A stretch of DNA of 64,000 nucleotides from NCBI GenBank assembly GCA_018857735.1, contig JABMCL010003296.1:309001-373000 (forward strand). Direction: 5' to 3'. The translations under genes were made by a program, and so were the position numbers. This DNA is from Alviniconcha marisindica. Its lineage: Eukaryota > Mollusca > Gastropoda > Provannidae. The first letter of the stretch is position 1. Every line of letters starts with the position of its first letter. Below are positions 36,698 through 48,209 of this stretch, piece after piece. The notes below the pieces were generated by a model that ran no database searches, was not told where the DNA came from, and saw only the letters and a list, made by a program, of their open reading frames with translations.

Positions 36698-38442
36698 GGT
36701 TTTGCATATTTTTCTTCATGTCTGAGGTGTTTATCACTTCTGCACTCTGTAGAATGAAGAGAGAAGTTATGGAACAAGAAGCTGACAGTTCTTATAAAAC
36801 ATTACTTGACCTCATTTTATAATTCGTTCATTTTTAACAAGGGCTGTATTGAGGGGACTAACTCTTCAACAACAGAAATTGATGTGTGTGTACATGTTTT
36901 GCACAGGGACTGTTTTTGTGGATTTGTTTGGAAATGTGCATTTGCTTATGGCAGAGTTTGGTCCTCCTGAGGTGACCCTGTGTGGTCGACAGGACGTTAG
37001 AATCCACTTACTAACTCTCTCAGTGCCTTCAAGCGCTTAATGGGAGGCTGGGCAGAGTCTGTGAACTATTCGGACGATGAGTACGTCAGCTTGAGCCAGT
37101 TTTTGTTCCTTTAGCCGCTTCAGCAGATCACTTTTGTTAGTTCTGACTGCACACGACCAGCTGTGAACTATTCGGACGATGAGTACATCAGCTTGAGCCA
37201 ATTTTTGTTCCTTTAGCTGCTTCAGCAGATAACTTTTGTTAGTTCTGACTGCACACGACCAGCCACTGGGATGTGAACCAGCAGTCGGCTCTGCCACATC
37301 CTCATAGAAGGGGAGAACAGTGCAGAATAGCTTGTAGAAATATTTATGTGGTACTAGTAGAGTAAAAAACACACAACAACAACAACAAAATCAGATTTCT
37401 TATCCTGCAAAAATAAATCTGTACAGTGCCTTGTGTGTCAAAGTTAGTCAAAGGTTTGACAGACCACAACAGTAGACTGAAGGTCTGGCAGTGCTCCCCC
37501 TCCCCCCCCCCCCCCCCCCCCCCCATCCCCCTTGCCCCCCACCCAAGCCCAGCCCCAGGATAATTTGCAGTAGCCACTGCTGACCTCATGATCGTGATAC
37601 TGGCAGGAAGAAGAAGCATCCCTCTGGATCTTGATCAAGTCACTGCAACTTACCACATCTTCAGACTAAAAAGACGGACATGCCATACCTCGTCCATTAT
37701 AGCCTGAATGTCGTAGCTCGGTACACATAGGTATTTGTGTTCCCCAGTCACTGACCTCTTCTTTTGGGGTTTGCTTGGTTGGTTTCTTTTCCTGACTCAC
37801 AGTCACGTGACAAGTGATGCGAGTTATGCAATGATGAGTCGTTGTCTGGCTGAGCTCAGTGTTGCCTGTGGTCCATCCTGAGTTGACCCCGTGTGGTGGT
37901 GGAGGCATTGTAGTCCAAGGACTAATGAACTGTTGCCTGTGGTCCATCCTGAGTTGACCCCTTGTGGTGGTGGAGGCATTGGAGTCCAAGGACTAATGAA
38001 CTGTTGCCTGTGGTCCATCCTGAGGTGACCCCTTGTGGTGGTGGAGGCATTGTAGTCCAAGGACTAATGAACTGTTGCCTGTGGTCCATCCTGAGGTGAC
38101 CCCTTGTGGTGGTGGAGGCATTGTAGTCCAAGGACTAATGAACTGTTGCCTGTGGTCCATCGTGGTGGTGGAGGCATTGTAGTCCAAGGACTAATGAACT
38201 GTTGCCTGTGGTCCATTGTGGTGGTGGAGGCATTGGAGTCCAAGGACTAATGAACTGTTGCCTGTGGTCCATCATGGTGGTGGAGGCATTGTAGTCCCAA
38301 AACCTTTATGAGCTTTGCACTCAACCAAGCTGCCAGGGCAACAACATGGCTTGTAGGCTTTGAAATCCATAGCAGTGCTCGGGCCTTGTGGGAAATGGGG
38401 GGGGGGGGGGGGTCACCAAAAGGTCAGATAGTTTTGCATTCA

Positions 38443-38474
<32 letters not shown>

Positions 38475-41400
38475 GCAATATTGCTGGTATCAGCCAGTCA
38501 GAAGCAAGCCAGCATTTCCAAAATGGCTGTGTCCTTGCCAGGTGAAGACAAAATGCTTTCATCAGAATGAAACAGTCCCATCCTTGATACGGGTGCTCCT
38601 CCTAGGAGGGCTAGCTACCACTGCTGGAACAGAGCTCGTGAGAACTACATCTCTGTTGCCTGTGAAAGGGTAATGGTGCGAGTGCTGTGACAGGTGAGAC
38701 TGTTTTTAAGCTTTCTGCCTAGTATTTCTTTGGCACACAGAGATCAAATGATGAGGTCAGCTTCCCTTCGACTGACTGTGTGCAGGGATCATGTTGCAAA
38801 GCAAGGACTGAAGAAGGGATGTGTTCAAACAATCCGTTGTGATTTGAAACATTTTTTAATGTTGGACACGGAGGTCAAACTGACTGCTTTCAAACTTTGC
38901 TGGCTGATAACCAAACTGACTGCTTTCAAACTTTGCTGGAAGATAACCTCCCTTGAACTTTACGAGTTCATTCCTCTTGACAACCTTGACCTCATTGCAG
39001 ATTCACATGTAATGTTGGATGAGGTATGGAATTAGGTTAATAGGCAGAGCTTTCTACTTCTTGAGGAATGGGAAGGTGCTGCATTGGTTCTGGGAAGGTG
39101 CCGAGTTTTTATGCCAGTGCCCAGGTGTATCTTTGCAAAAACAGGGCATCCTTGCTGAACTGCAAATTGACTCGGTGTAACATGGCAGCATGAATAACAA
39201 TCGCTTCCATGTTTATAATCCTAATCTTTCTGTTTATAATCCTAATCTTTCTGTTTTATATATATATATAATCCTGATCTTCACTCAGTTGATGTGACAG
39301 ATCAAGTGGGTCTGGCTTTAAACAGTGGTGCATTTTCAGGTGCTGTTTAAGTACAATTTTGAAACTCACCGTGGTAAGAACTCCAATTTAGCTTCACATT
39401 TTTGGTACTACTTTCAGTGAGGCTTTTTTTGAAAGCAGGGGGGTGGGGGTGGGGGGATATGTTTTCCAGGTTTGAATGTGAGATTGCCTGAGCTTGTCCA
39501 TGACCATGCAACACCTCGTATTTGCATACCCTGCAGAAGCCTTGTCCAATACGAAGTGTTTCACAGATATGGACAATTTGCATTTCTTGTTGTTCGGCTT
39601 GCTTTTGTTTTCTTTTTTCTCATTTTTTGTGGATTGTTGGAGGTATGTGGACGTTGATTACATTTGACATTTGCATTCTGCCTGGGGTTTGTCAGCACGG
39701 TGCCTGCAACTGCACAAAGTTTGAAAGTGCAGTGAGTGTAAATGCCTGAGATAGTCCCACATCACTCCTCACACAGAGTTTGGACTAGAACCATTTCAAG
39801 TCTGACAGATTGCATTGTGCATTTCACATGACCGCTGAAAGCAAGCTAGCAACACTAGCACCTGAACACAAAATCAAGATTTTTTTAAATTTTCTTTCTC
39901 TTCAAGTTTCAAGTCTTGTTTTGTGTTCTTATTAGGTAAACACTGTAAAAATAAAATATAAAAAAAGTGCACATTGTAGCAAACGTACCAACAAGCAGGC
40001 AAGCAGAACCTGAACTTACCCTGCCTCCCATAGCATTGTAAGCTGGAGACTGATGAGGCTAGTTGCTATACCAAAGCAGAAGCAGGAAGACAGAGATTGT
40101 CCATGTTGTGTAGTGTTGCTGGATTGAAATGACACTGTCAGCAACTGTTACAGTATAGTAGTTTTAAAGATAGCAGGTCTTGCGCTCTTTCACCAGAGAG
40201 TTGACCTTGCTGCTGTCAACGAGGGACACTGCAGACTGTCCGTTTAACTGACACAGCTTCTTGCAAGCAACATTGGTGCACAGCTTCTGCTCAGCATGTT
40301 TCAACATAGCAGTTTGTATAGTTATATTTTAGTGTCCCAGTCTTCAGTTTCCCTGTGGGCAAGTTGGGCAGAGGAAAGCCAGCCCTGATAGGGTTGCGCT
40401 ACAGTGGTGAAGTGGACAAGGGGTTCGCACCCTTAGACTTGGCGGCTAGTGTTTCACACTATGGAGATCCCTGGTTTGATCCTGGCTGAACCAGGCTTCA
40501 GTACTGTACTTTTTCTTGATGTCTGGCTGGGATACCGGACTGAATGTCTCATCCTTAAGATGAGGACAAAAAGCATGCCAGATCTGTGAGCTTCCAGCCA
40601 TGCATGTAAAACATCCCAGGGCAGTTGGAAATCAAAGAGTAGTGATATAAGATTTATCTTCTGCTGGCCCTGTGTAACCTTCTGATCTACACAAAATCTA
40701 CATGCTTCCTAGGCAAACCGCAGACAGCCATATACAGAGCATTTCATCTGTCAACACTTTAGTCATACGGCAGACATAACGTTCTTTCTCTTACCTTGCT
40801 GGGTATAAAGTAATACCCAGCCTAACTGACCGACCAGCTGACATTGTGGAACTTCTCTGGAACACACTTCCAAAAGAAATCAGACTTGAAACTCACCTTT
40901 TTCTGACATGACACTTGGTGTGTGTGTGTGTGTCTGTGTCTGTGTGTCTGTGTGTGTGTGATGAGCAGATTGTATATGCTTGACTTGATATGTCATTAGC
41001 GCTTTTGTATTGTGTATTAGTTGTAAGTGTTGTTGAGTATAAAGCGCTACGACCTCTTGTGAGAAAGGGACATAGTTCAGGAGCTGTATGAGAGTCGAGG
41101 TGGCCGTCCTGGGCTGTTCGTCCTAACGAGCCTTCTGGTTTCCGTGGACATGAAGAATTATTGAACCCTGCTTCGGCATTGGTCACAACTTGTCCCTAAT
41201 ATGTCAACTGACATCTGAGGACATTAAGCATCACTTCATCATTGTGAGAAAGGGCACTTTATAAATATATTGTTATTTGAGTGGAGGTTTCCCCAGGTGC
41301 CATGGTGGAATTAATAGACAAGTCCCAGTGCATCACAATTATTATAGGTTATCATTAAAACATCACATACAGTACACACTGGTAGGACTGGGTTGTGCTG

Positions 41401-43013
41401 TACCTGTGACTGCCTTAGCCTTACACAGGTACGGTGACAGGCTATCATTAAAACATCATGTACAGTACGCACTGATAGGACTGGGTTGTGCTGTACCTGT
41501 GACTGCCATAGCCTTACCCAGCTACGGTGGTCTGAATTTCCCCAAAGGAACTAATGCAGTGTTGAAGCCTAACTGACCAACCACCTGACATTGTGGAACT
41601 TCTACATATTGTGTCCCAGGTGTTTTCTGACTGCCATGGAATCCTTAACATGCACAGCCGTATTGCAGCACCAGGGTATCTGTTTTGGGATGTCAGAGAA
41701 AGCCGAAGCTCATTGGTAGATTGGGCCATTTGCATTTCTTCTGGTGACCTAGCAACGTGTCACAGCCTGTACAGGGTGAAGGAAACTGGTTTTCTCAGAG
41801 TAACAGAACAGTTTTGGGCATGGAAAGCACGTGGCCTTGCTGTCTCCACCCGTCTCCACCCGTGTTTCTGAGACACTTGTAACGTTGGCAGCTGAATCAG
41901 CAAGGGCTGTTTGAAGCTGAGTGTGTGCTGAGCAGTGCCAGCGTGAGTCTGTGGAGCTGTTCACTTGTAGAGCCCTGTGAGACACAGACACTGATGATCC
42001 ACACATTGACAGCACACAGGTTGACTGTCGGTGATAGTGCAGACACTGACAGCACACAGGTTGACTGTCGGTGATAGTGCAGACACTGACAGCACACAGG
42101 TTGACTGTCGGTGATAGTGCAGACACTGACAGCACACAGGTTGACTGTCGGTGATAGTGCAGACACTGACAGCACACAGGTTGACTGTCGGTGATAGTGC
42201 AGACACTGACAGCACACAGGTTGACTGTTGGTGATAGTGCAGACACTGACAACACACAGGTTGACTATTGGTGATCATGCAGACACAACACACAGGTTGA
42301 CTGTTGGTGATCGTGCAGACACTGACAGCACACAGGTTGACTGTTGGTGATCATGCAGACACTGACAACACACAGGTTGACTGTTGGTGATCATGCAGAC
42401 GCTGACAGCACACAGGTTGACTGTTGGTGATCATGCAGACGCTGACAGCACACAGGTTGACTGTTGGTGATAGTGCAGACGCTGACAGCACACAGGTTGA
42501 CCGTTGGTGATAGTGCAGACGCTGACAACACACAGGTTGACCGTCGGTGATAGTGCAGACGCTGACAACACACAGGTTGACCGTCGGTGATAGTGCAGAC
42601 GCTGACAACACACAGGTTGACCGTCAGTGATAGTGCAGACGCTGACAACACACAGGTTGACTGTCGGTGATAGTGCAGACACTGACAACACACAGGTTGA
42701 CTGTCGGTAATAGTGCAGACACTGACAACACACAGGTTGACTGTCGGTGATAGTGCAGACAGTGACAACACACAGGTTGTCTTGGTGATAATACAGACAT
42801 TGACAGCACACACACATTGACTGTCTATGATAACACATGCAGTGATTGATAATGTACAGACTTTGATGACTATTTGTCTGTCTGCTCCCCCCCCCCCCTC
42901 CCCAACCCCACCCCCTGGAAAAAAGCCTAGATGATAATAACATGATGGTGTTTGTTATTTTGCAGGTGCTTCAGTCAGCCAAAGAACAGATCAAGTGGTC
43001 TTTGCTTAAATGA
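24114..43013 (+). CDS. COPZ1: Coatomer subunit zeta (COPZ1), complete, 7 coding exons
   Basis: Small subunit of the COPI F-subcomplex, which coats vesicles in Golgi-to-ER and intra-Golgi traffic. Joined exons give 534 nt and 177 residues, the same length as human COPZ1. Visible blocks are [80 protein letters not shown] and C-terminal [14 protein letters not shown]. The fold is a longin/adaptin-sigma-like domain without signal peptide or membrane segment. All six introns are GT-AG; intron 6 is 11.4 kb. It is divergent from SMARCC (227 bp between ATGs) and convergent with the SLC17 gene. Confidence 0.97.
24400..24450. mobile_element. Dispersed repeat family 2 fragment
   Basis: TTCTTGGATTTTAACGTCCA then TCAACCGCACTGG. 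The remainder of COPZ1 intron 1 (24132-25197) is unique. Confidence 0.45.
25198..25266 (+). CDS. COPZ1: COPZ1 exon 2
   Basis: 69 nt; [17 protein letters not shown] then NRLLAK. Acceptor TTTGTTTCAG, donor AAG|GTACAT. Confidence 0.97.
25700..25812. mobile_element. Dispersed repeat family 4 copy
   Basis: AGCTCAGGAGCTGTGTGAAA, TCGAGGTGGACATCCTGGGC and GGTTTCTGTGGACATAAAGC. A second copy is at 41072-41165 and a reversed fragment at 51893-51948. Confidence 0.6.
26155..26300. repeat. 68-bp tandem duplication, 2 copies
   Basis: Copies share CACTCAGCT, TTGTCAA and TTAGTTAATTTACAA in COPZ1 intron 2. Sequence from 26300 to 27330 is AT-rich and unique. Confidence 0.85.
27335..27477 (-). CDS. Candidate terminal exon of an unrecognised nested gene
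   Basis: On the minus strand a good acceptor (TATTTTTGTCTTAG) precedes an open frame [20 protein letters not shown] to a TAA at 27335. CpG-bearing promoter-like sequence with ACCGGAAGT (ETS-type word) lies upstream near 28665. No family recognised; it may be chance. Confidence 0.2.
27478..29414. other. COPZ1: COPZ1 intron 2, unique sequence
   Basis: AT-rich; contains locally CpG-bearing patches at 27820-27880 and 28650-28700. No exon of COPZ1. Confidence 0.5.
29415..29525. mobile_element. Dispersed repeat family 1, reverse orientation
   Basis: GAGGTCTTCGTTGTTGTGCT then TGTGTTATGTATTTTGA, the complement of the 5450 copy; upstream CCTGGTGAGAGC also matches. Confidence 0.6.
29626..29707 (+). 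CDS. COPZ1: COPZ1 exon 3
   Basis: 82 nt; [20 protein letters not shown] then NKTHRAN. Acceptor CTTTTTCAG, donor AATG|GTAAGT. Confidence 0.97.
29885..30320. repeat. Low-copy repeats in COPZ1 intron 3
   Basis: 29915-30075 has TGTCTCTGTCAG / TGTCTGTGCACAGT repeats. 30145-30320 is a tandem duplication (about 85 bp, 2 copies) sharing GCAGCCTGGCAAGTTTCAGC and GGGGGTCGTTCCATTCAC. Confidence 0.88.
30564..30655 (+). CDS. COPZ1: COPZ1 exon 4
   Basis: 92 nt; [20 protein letters not shown] then [11 protein letters not shown]. Acceptor ATTTTCAG, donor GAG|GTAAGA. Confidence 0.97.
30900..31033 (+). CDS. COPZ1: COPZ1 exon 5
   Basis: 134 nt; [18 protein letters not shown] then [20 protein letters not shown]. 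Acceptor TTTGAACAG, donor GGAGG|GTGAGT. Confidence 0.97.
31296..31322. repeat. G-tract
   Basis: G-rich run in COPZ1 intron 5. Confidence 0.9.
31374..31497. repeat. COPZ1: About 60-bp tandem duplication ending at the COPZ1 exon 6 acceptor
   Basis: Two nearly identical copies (GTGTGGTGGTTTACG, TGTATTGCCTGGCACAGCTG, AACAGCAACACCTGTT); the second runs into TTTCAG. Confidence 0.95.
31498..31588 (+). CDS. COPZ1: COPZ1 exon 6
   Basis: 91 nt; [20 protein letters not shown] then [11 protein letters not shown]. Acceptor GTTTTCAG, donor CAG|GTAAGT. A two-copy tandem duplication ends exactly at its acceptor. Confidence 0.97.
31730..32417. mobile_element. piggyBac-like MITE, 688 bp, TTAA-flanked
   Basis: Left end TTAA|CCCCTTCACTGCC and right end GCAGTGAAGGGG|TTAA are inverted. 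Subterminal GTGCGTGCCATATGCC and GGCATATGGCATGCAC are also inverted. TTAA duplication plus CCC-starting ends are hallmarks of piggyBac. No transposase frame. Lies in COPZ1 intron 6. Confidence 0.85.
32930..33240. mobile_element. Two copies of dispersed family 3 and a (GT)n tract
   Basis: CCTGATATAACTGTCC / TGATTGACTGGGCATAAA at 32936-32975 and a related copy at 33075-33120; (GT)n at 33183-33238. Confidence 0.6.
33880..34450. repeat. About 97-bp minisatellite, 5-6 copies
   Basis: Units contain GTTGTTTCTGCTCCTGTGTG, TGTCTGAACCTTTTCTGTCT and CCCCATCCCATCTGAAC. COPZ1 intron 6. Sequence from 34451 to 36310 is unique apart from G-tracts at 35405-35418 and 35489-35502. Confidence 0.94.
36312..36550. 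repeat. About 49-bp minisatellite, 5 copies
   Basis: Unit: GCATGCAATAGCATACATGG, TCATTCTGACAGATG and CACTGCACAAAA. Followed by (CA)n at 36639-36694. Confidence 0.95.
36955..37015. mobile_element. Dispersed repeat family 2, reverse orientation
   Basis: GAGGTGACCCTGTGTGGTCG then ACAGGACGTTAGAATCC, the complement of the 7645 copy. Confidence 0.55.
37045..37265. repeat. About 103-bp tandem duplication, 2 copies
   Basis: Copies share GTGAACTATTCGGACGATGA and AGTTCTGACTGCACACGACC. A C-tract follows at 37500-37524. Confidence 0.93.
37855..38300. repeat. 71-bp minisatellite, about 6-7 copies, with shortened units
   Basis: Unit has GTGGTGGAGGCATTGTAGTC, CAAGGACTAATGAACTG and TTGCCTGTGGTCCATCCTG; the last units lose about 16 bp. 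G and C tracts at 38398-38412 and 38443-38470 follow; 38480-40389 is unique intron. Confidence 0.95.
40390..40700 (+). mobile_element. tRNA-derived SINE
   Basis: The head contains an A-box-like AGTGGTGAAGTGG near 40409 and a B-box-like GGTTTGATCCT near 40472 with tRNA-like spacing. The body has CATGTAAAACATCCCAGGGC AGTTGG, a word common in molluscan SINEs. COPZ1 intron 6. Confidence 0.7.
40800..41275 (+). mobile_element. Fragments of non-LTR retrotransposon 3' end and dispersed family 4
   Basis: 40850-40912 reads [19 protein letters not shown], the typical C-terminal WNxLP motif of LINE reverse transcriptase ORFs. A GTATAAAGCGCTACGACC tail follows near 41038. Family 4 lies at 41072-41165, and a tail-like TTTATAAATATATTGTTATT at 41257. 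Confidence 0.6.
41345..41535. repeat. About 100-bp tandem duplication, 2 copies
   Basis: Copies share GGACTGGGTTGTGCTGTACC and TGTGACTGCC; upstream of it, GTTATCATTAAAACATCA is also repeated. Confidence 0.92.
42000..42800. repeat. 40-bp minisatellite, about 19-20 copies
   Basis: Unit: AGCACACAGGTTGACTGTCG then GTGATAGTGCAGACACTGAC. Sub-variants (AGACGCTGAC, ATCATGCAG) form blocks. Ends about 165 bp upstream of the COPZ1 exon 7 acceptor, then a C-tract at 42887-42898. Confidence 0.96.
42966..43013 (+). CDS. COPZ1: COPZ1 exon 7 and stop
   Basis: Acceptor TTTTGCAG; encodes [15 protein letters not shown] and a TGA at 43011-43013. The C-terminus is nearly identical to vertebrate zeta-COP. Confidence 0.97.
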   Translation: MLQSAKEQIKWSLLK

Positions 43014-45110
43014 TACCTGTGACAGCTCTCTGCAAACTGAATCATCATCGTTGTCATCATCAAAATGATCATCAGGACCACATCATCATCGTCATCACTG
43101 GCGTCAGCCGCTTTATTGTCCAAGTTTCCAACCATTAGCATTGTCTAAACTGTGTGTAAGGTGTCATTTGAACTTGAAGTATGAATGGTTTCTGCCATTC
43201 TTTGAATGTCGGTGTGTTTGATGTACGAGTGACTTCTGTGTCACTGCATTTGATGAATGAGTATGTTCCTCTTTCTCTGGCTTTCTTGTCACATTAGTAT
43301 TTGTAAAGTGCTTAGCCCCATTTGAAGGACATGCACTGTAAACAATTTCCTATATTATTATTAGTTCATACATACTAATTACTAGTATTTATGTGAACGG
43401 TTTCTCCCTCCCCCCCCCCCCCCAGCCTCCCTTGAGGTTTGACTGACCTGTGTAAATTGTGCGTGATGCTGCAAGTTAAGCATGTTGAAATTAATGAAGT
43501 GAGTTTGTAAGGCATAGTTTCTGTAGACATAAGTAGTCTCATGTGTAAAGTATGCATGGTACTGCAAGTTAAGTATACCAAAATTTATGAAGTGAGTTTG
43601 TAAGGCACAGTTCCTGTAGACCTAAACTGACTTTTCTCTCTTTAGTCCAGTATCAGCATTGAGCAGATTGGAAACAAAGAGTTGCAATGGCGTAAGAAGA
43701 GAGGATCTCAAAGTTTGTGTGAAATAGATGACATAGATGACATCAAAATGAAAAGGTGAACGGCGGAGGTGAGGGAGGGGACAGGACGTGTGTTTTTTGT
43801 TTTGTTTTGTTGTTGTTGTTTTTTGTTGTTGTTGTTGTTCTTTTTTTCTTTTTTTGGGGGGGGGGCAGCAAGGGACACAACCCTCACTGCTCATTTACTT
43901 CCTGCTCTTTACCTGTCTTATGGCAGCAGTAGAGTAAATGTTAACAATGAGTGTGTCTGAAATTTGAGTGACAGACTGCAATTGGCCATATGCAGACAAT
44001 ATAGCCCACTCTTTTCGACTGCCAGTTTATTATATCGATAATATGAGGGAATTTATAGAGCACTTTCCGGGACTCAAATGAGTCAAAGCAGTTTACAACT
44101 TAATTAAAGACAAACTTGCAATGTGCGAATATTCACACACAAATCACTGGCATAAAAATACATTAATAACACATAAGGCGTAGTGTATAATGCACACATG
44201 ATCATGCACGCACACAGGCACTCATGGCATTGTGCACACACACACACACACACACACAATGCCAGTTTTAAAACACACACACACACACACAGCCGAGAAG
44301 GACGTTAGAAAAGAGACTATACTGATTTGAAAAGGCAAACTTTAAAGACTAGTTTGAAGGCAGTTTATCCAACAGTTCAGAATTATTTCCTTTCAGCATT
44401 TTTGTTGGACCTTAACACACAACATTTTAATACTGTGGCAAAAATACATTTGTATTTTAGTCTTTAGACTTTTAGCTATCACTTGATGGAGTGTCAGATT
44501 TTAAAAATAAAAATGAATTTCAACTGAAAATGGTTACCGAAAACAGTACCTGTTATTATATATTTATTGTTACGGTTTCACATGTTGGGAGTGTTTGTGG
44601 GATAAAAAAAAAAAAATGAAGGTGTGATATTTATGGTTAATTAAAGTATAACACAGACAAAGATCCTACTGTTATTTTGACTGAATTGCGAATGTTTTGT
44701 GTACTACTGCCCTGTCTTTCTTTCTTGTGCGTGTGTATACAGTTTGTATAGCTGTGTATGTGTAGTACACATCTATTAGGGTGATCAAAAACCAACAACA
44801 AAACCAACAACAAGCCAAATGTCTGAAGCACATGTACAGTAACAACATTGTGTGCAGTAATGCACCCTTAATTATTTACACTCTCACTCTGCTGTGTTTT
44901 TGTTTTGTTTTTGAGAACCAGTAAAACAACAGCCAGCATGTCTGACTGGGTTGCTGACTTCTTGTCTGGTGTATGCTGATCTTAAGCAGTAAACTACAGG
45001 AAATAACTGGTCAACGCAGACCTTGACCGATGCAGTCTGGCAGTGCTGGGCACAGAATGGCACTCACAGTGGTGTTTTTGTGACTTTCAAACACTGATTT
45101 AAAAAATAAA
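43014..45110 (+). other. COPZ1: Probable COPZ1 3' UTR and downstream sequence
   Basis: Non-coding, AT-rich, with (ATC)n at 43045-43095, a retrotransposon-tail-like segment near 43290-43375, a C-tract at 43411-43424, a T/G-rich tract at 43793-43865, and AATAAA-type signals near 44506 and in the AAATAAA run at 45100-45118. The true cleavage site cannot be chosen from sequence alone. Confidence 0.45.
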
Positions 45111-45279
45111 AAATAAAAAAAGAGGCAAAATCAAGTGAGCAACTGCTGTGTATCTGTTTATTACTCCGTTCCTGTCAGTGGCTTCTGTTGTTTTCTTCGG
45201 TTCAATTCCCCTTTAATAATTATTGCTTCCATATTTTTGGGGATATGTCTGTGTCTTAACCAACTTTTAAGTGTCTTTT

Positions 45280-45877
45280 TCAAATCTCTCTCTCTCTCTC
45301 TCCCTCTCTCTCTCCCTCTCTCTCTCCCTCTCTCTCTCTATATATATATAAGTTTTAGTTTGTACACATTTTTAACATTTACTGTATAACAAATACATTT
45401 TGCCATGATATAACTGTGATGGTTGACTGGGTGTAAAACACCAAATTACTGACCTGCTTCCATACTACGTAACCCACTGCAGATTGGTCAGACCAGAAAG
45501 ACTCATTTTGGTGTGTATTATTTTAATGATGGCAACATCAAAATAACAACATTATTATAAAAATAGCATTACAGTCCTAATATAAACATGCCAATACTAA
45601 TAATCATGGTGGTATGACAGGAATCTACTGATAAAATCTGAATATTTGTTACAAGAAAAATACGAAGTTGCTAAATAACATGCTAATCAGCCTCCATGAC
45701 TTTATTTTGAAATTCTGACATGTTCCAGATTAGTTTGTTAGTGACACGAATTTAACATACTGTCAGCTGCACAGGATCACCTCTGAATGTTACAGGTGAG
45801 AATACTTACATATTTACTGATTTTGCAGTGGAGTTCAGAATCACTGCATCAGTCATTTTGACCTCCCACCCGTCTCA

Positions 45878-45951
<74 letters not shown>

Positions 45952-45960
45952 GATATATTT
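45280..45960. repeat. (TC)n-(TA)n tracts and a family 3 copy
   Basis: TC tracts with TATATA ends at 45284-45350 and 45878-45950; family 3 at 45403-45460 (GATATAACTGTGATGGTTGA CTGGG). Sequence 45961-47210 is unique intergenic DNA. Confidence 0.85.
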
Positions 45961-47221
45961 GCCACTCTGACCAAGGGTTTCTGTGTACCACCCATTAATT
46001 TTTTTATTAAAAAAGAAATGACGAAAAAGGTTACACACTTAACAACTGTAAGATCCTAATCAAAACACACAGGCACACACAGAGAAAGTAAACGGTTATA
46101 AAAACTTAAAGCTGAAAGAGAAACAAAAAATAGCCAACTGCAATGTATCATTTACATATGATTTGTATAAATGTATGAATTTATGTTGGGGGGAAAAGCA
46201 CTTTCCATCAAAACCAAGCTTGGTACATCATTTGTATGGACCCATTACTTACATTCCTTGTGCTTCATAATATTGTGATCATGACACAGACATACTTATG
46301 AGGCTTATTTGGGGCCACAGATAGCTCGGATCAAGCACATCTTTAAGTTTAAGCAACTTGTCTTCAGAATGAGTCTAAAATGCTGTTGGCAGGAAGCTCA
46401 GAAGATGACTGCGTTGGATGCTACTTAATGCGCAAGGTACCGTTACATTTAGAGTAACCGGGTCTGAAAGAACCGATGTTCTTAGGTCACTTTGGAACAA
46501 TCCTGTTCCAGGCGGCTGTTTTATTTGTCAGCATTTAGCAGCATTTGCTTGATGTCACCCATGAATTCCAGGTGCTCTGTCAAAGATGTAAAAAGGATTG
46601 CTTGCTGCAGCCAGTACTATTTAGTGAGACTCGGGGGGGACTGAAAACATAATGGTCAAACAGCGCTGTAAGTACACCACTTCAGTGGATTTTCAAAAAT
46701 GTGCTATAAAAAGCTAGTCACTCATGTAAAAACTAAAATCACATGCGAACACAGAGAGTCTGCTCGAGAGCGGAGAATAGCGCTGTATAAAATCGATCAA
46801 CAACATTTTCAGCTTAAGATGTTCTCTGCCAGCAAGACAGTTTTTACTTCATGAGGCTTCGTAAACAGTGCAGGTGTTTGAGATTCCATCATGAGGCTGA
46901 GCCTTCAGCTCTTGTACAACGGGGATCGGGGATGGCTTGGGGATGCCCCCCCACCCCACCCCACCTGTTACCACAGTAGTATGTAACTGATCCCAGTCAT
47001 TCTGCCAAAAGAGCAGGTGGCAGGTTACAGCTAAACACACATGTATACAACATATGTGGTTTCAAATAAAGTGACCCTGTAAACTGGCACATGGTTGTAT
47101 GGTGTACACAGAACTTTCGCCGAGATGGCAGCAGTTTCACGTGGCACCAGTTGTGACAACCAAACAGCACTAACCACTTCAGTGGGTATTTAAAATACTC
47201 TGCACAAAGCTACAGTCACTT

Positions 47222-47445
47222 ATTCAGAGTCCCATACCAGACATGTCTGTTTTCTGTCCCATACCAGACATGTCTGTTTTCTGTCCCATACCAGACGTGT
47301 CTGTTTTCTGTCCCATACCACACATGTCTGTTTTCTGTCCCATACCACACATGTCTGTTTTCTGTCCCATACCAGACATGTCTGTTTTCTGTCCCATACC
47401 ACACATGGCTGTTTTCTGTCCCATACCAGACATGTCTGTTTTTGA
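47222..47445. repeat. 27-bp minisatellite, 8 copies, each with a CATGTC palindrome core
   Basis: Unit CCCATACCAGACATGTCTG TTTTCTGT. Four or five copies carry AGACATGTCT, a perfect 10-bp palindrome; others carry CACATG or ACGTG variants. The period is a multiple of three, so it is open on both strands. Confidence 0.95.
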
Positions 47446-48209
47446 TCCTTTCAAACTGAATAATATAATCATAAATGCTAAGTTCCAAGAAAGATCAGTC
47501 AACTGATTTTGTGAAGATGGAAGTGTAGAAAAAAAAAGCGAAGAAAAAAAGCAGCAAGTAATTGATTGCTGAGGTATTGTATTCAGGTCAGGAAGACCTT
47601 TAAACAGACTAAATCTGAAGTGAAAAACAACAACAACAAAAAACTCATTTTGTGAAGAACACATGTATACGACATCCTGCAAACATACAAAAATATAACA
47701 ACAAGCAGTCATCAGGTCTATGGCAAGCAGAGGCTTTATATATACAGCTTTTGTTCAAAAGTATCACAAGGTGAACCAACATTTCTTTATTATGATTCTG
47801 ATCTACTTTGCAGTTAAGCATGTCAACACTAAAACAAAACAAAAAAAGTATATACAGAGGAGTACACTCAAATTCACAAACAAGCCAGATTGACATCTGT
47901 GTTTAAAAACAAATCCATTCTACAACAGCAAGTGACTTCACACTTTAAAAATGAATGTTCAAGCATTAAAAAAATGTTTTTTGTTTTCTTGCCTCCAGTG
48001 TACACTTGATGTGTACTGCAACATCATAAAAATCTTATCACAATGTAAAATATCATGCAATATCATCATGCAAGTTGCAATGCGGCAGATTTTTACACAT
48101 TATGTGTGTGTGTGTGTGTCCACAAACATTTACACTACATGTATATGAAAAGATTCAGAGTTTTAGTATTCATATGCAACATCCAGAACTGTAACACTCA
48201 TTTCTACAA

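Noticed and set aside
42351..42943. Cys-rich frames ([20 protein letters not shown] type) resembling a secreted Cys-rich peptide
   Set aside because: Generated by the 40-bp array in COPZ1 intron 6; frames rotate every unit and lack a signal peptide or stable reading frame.
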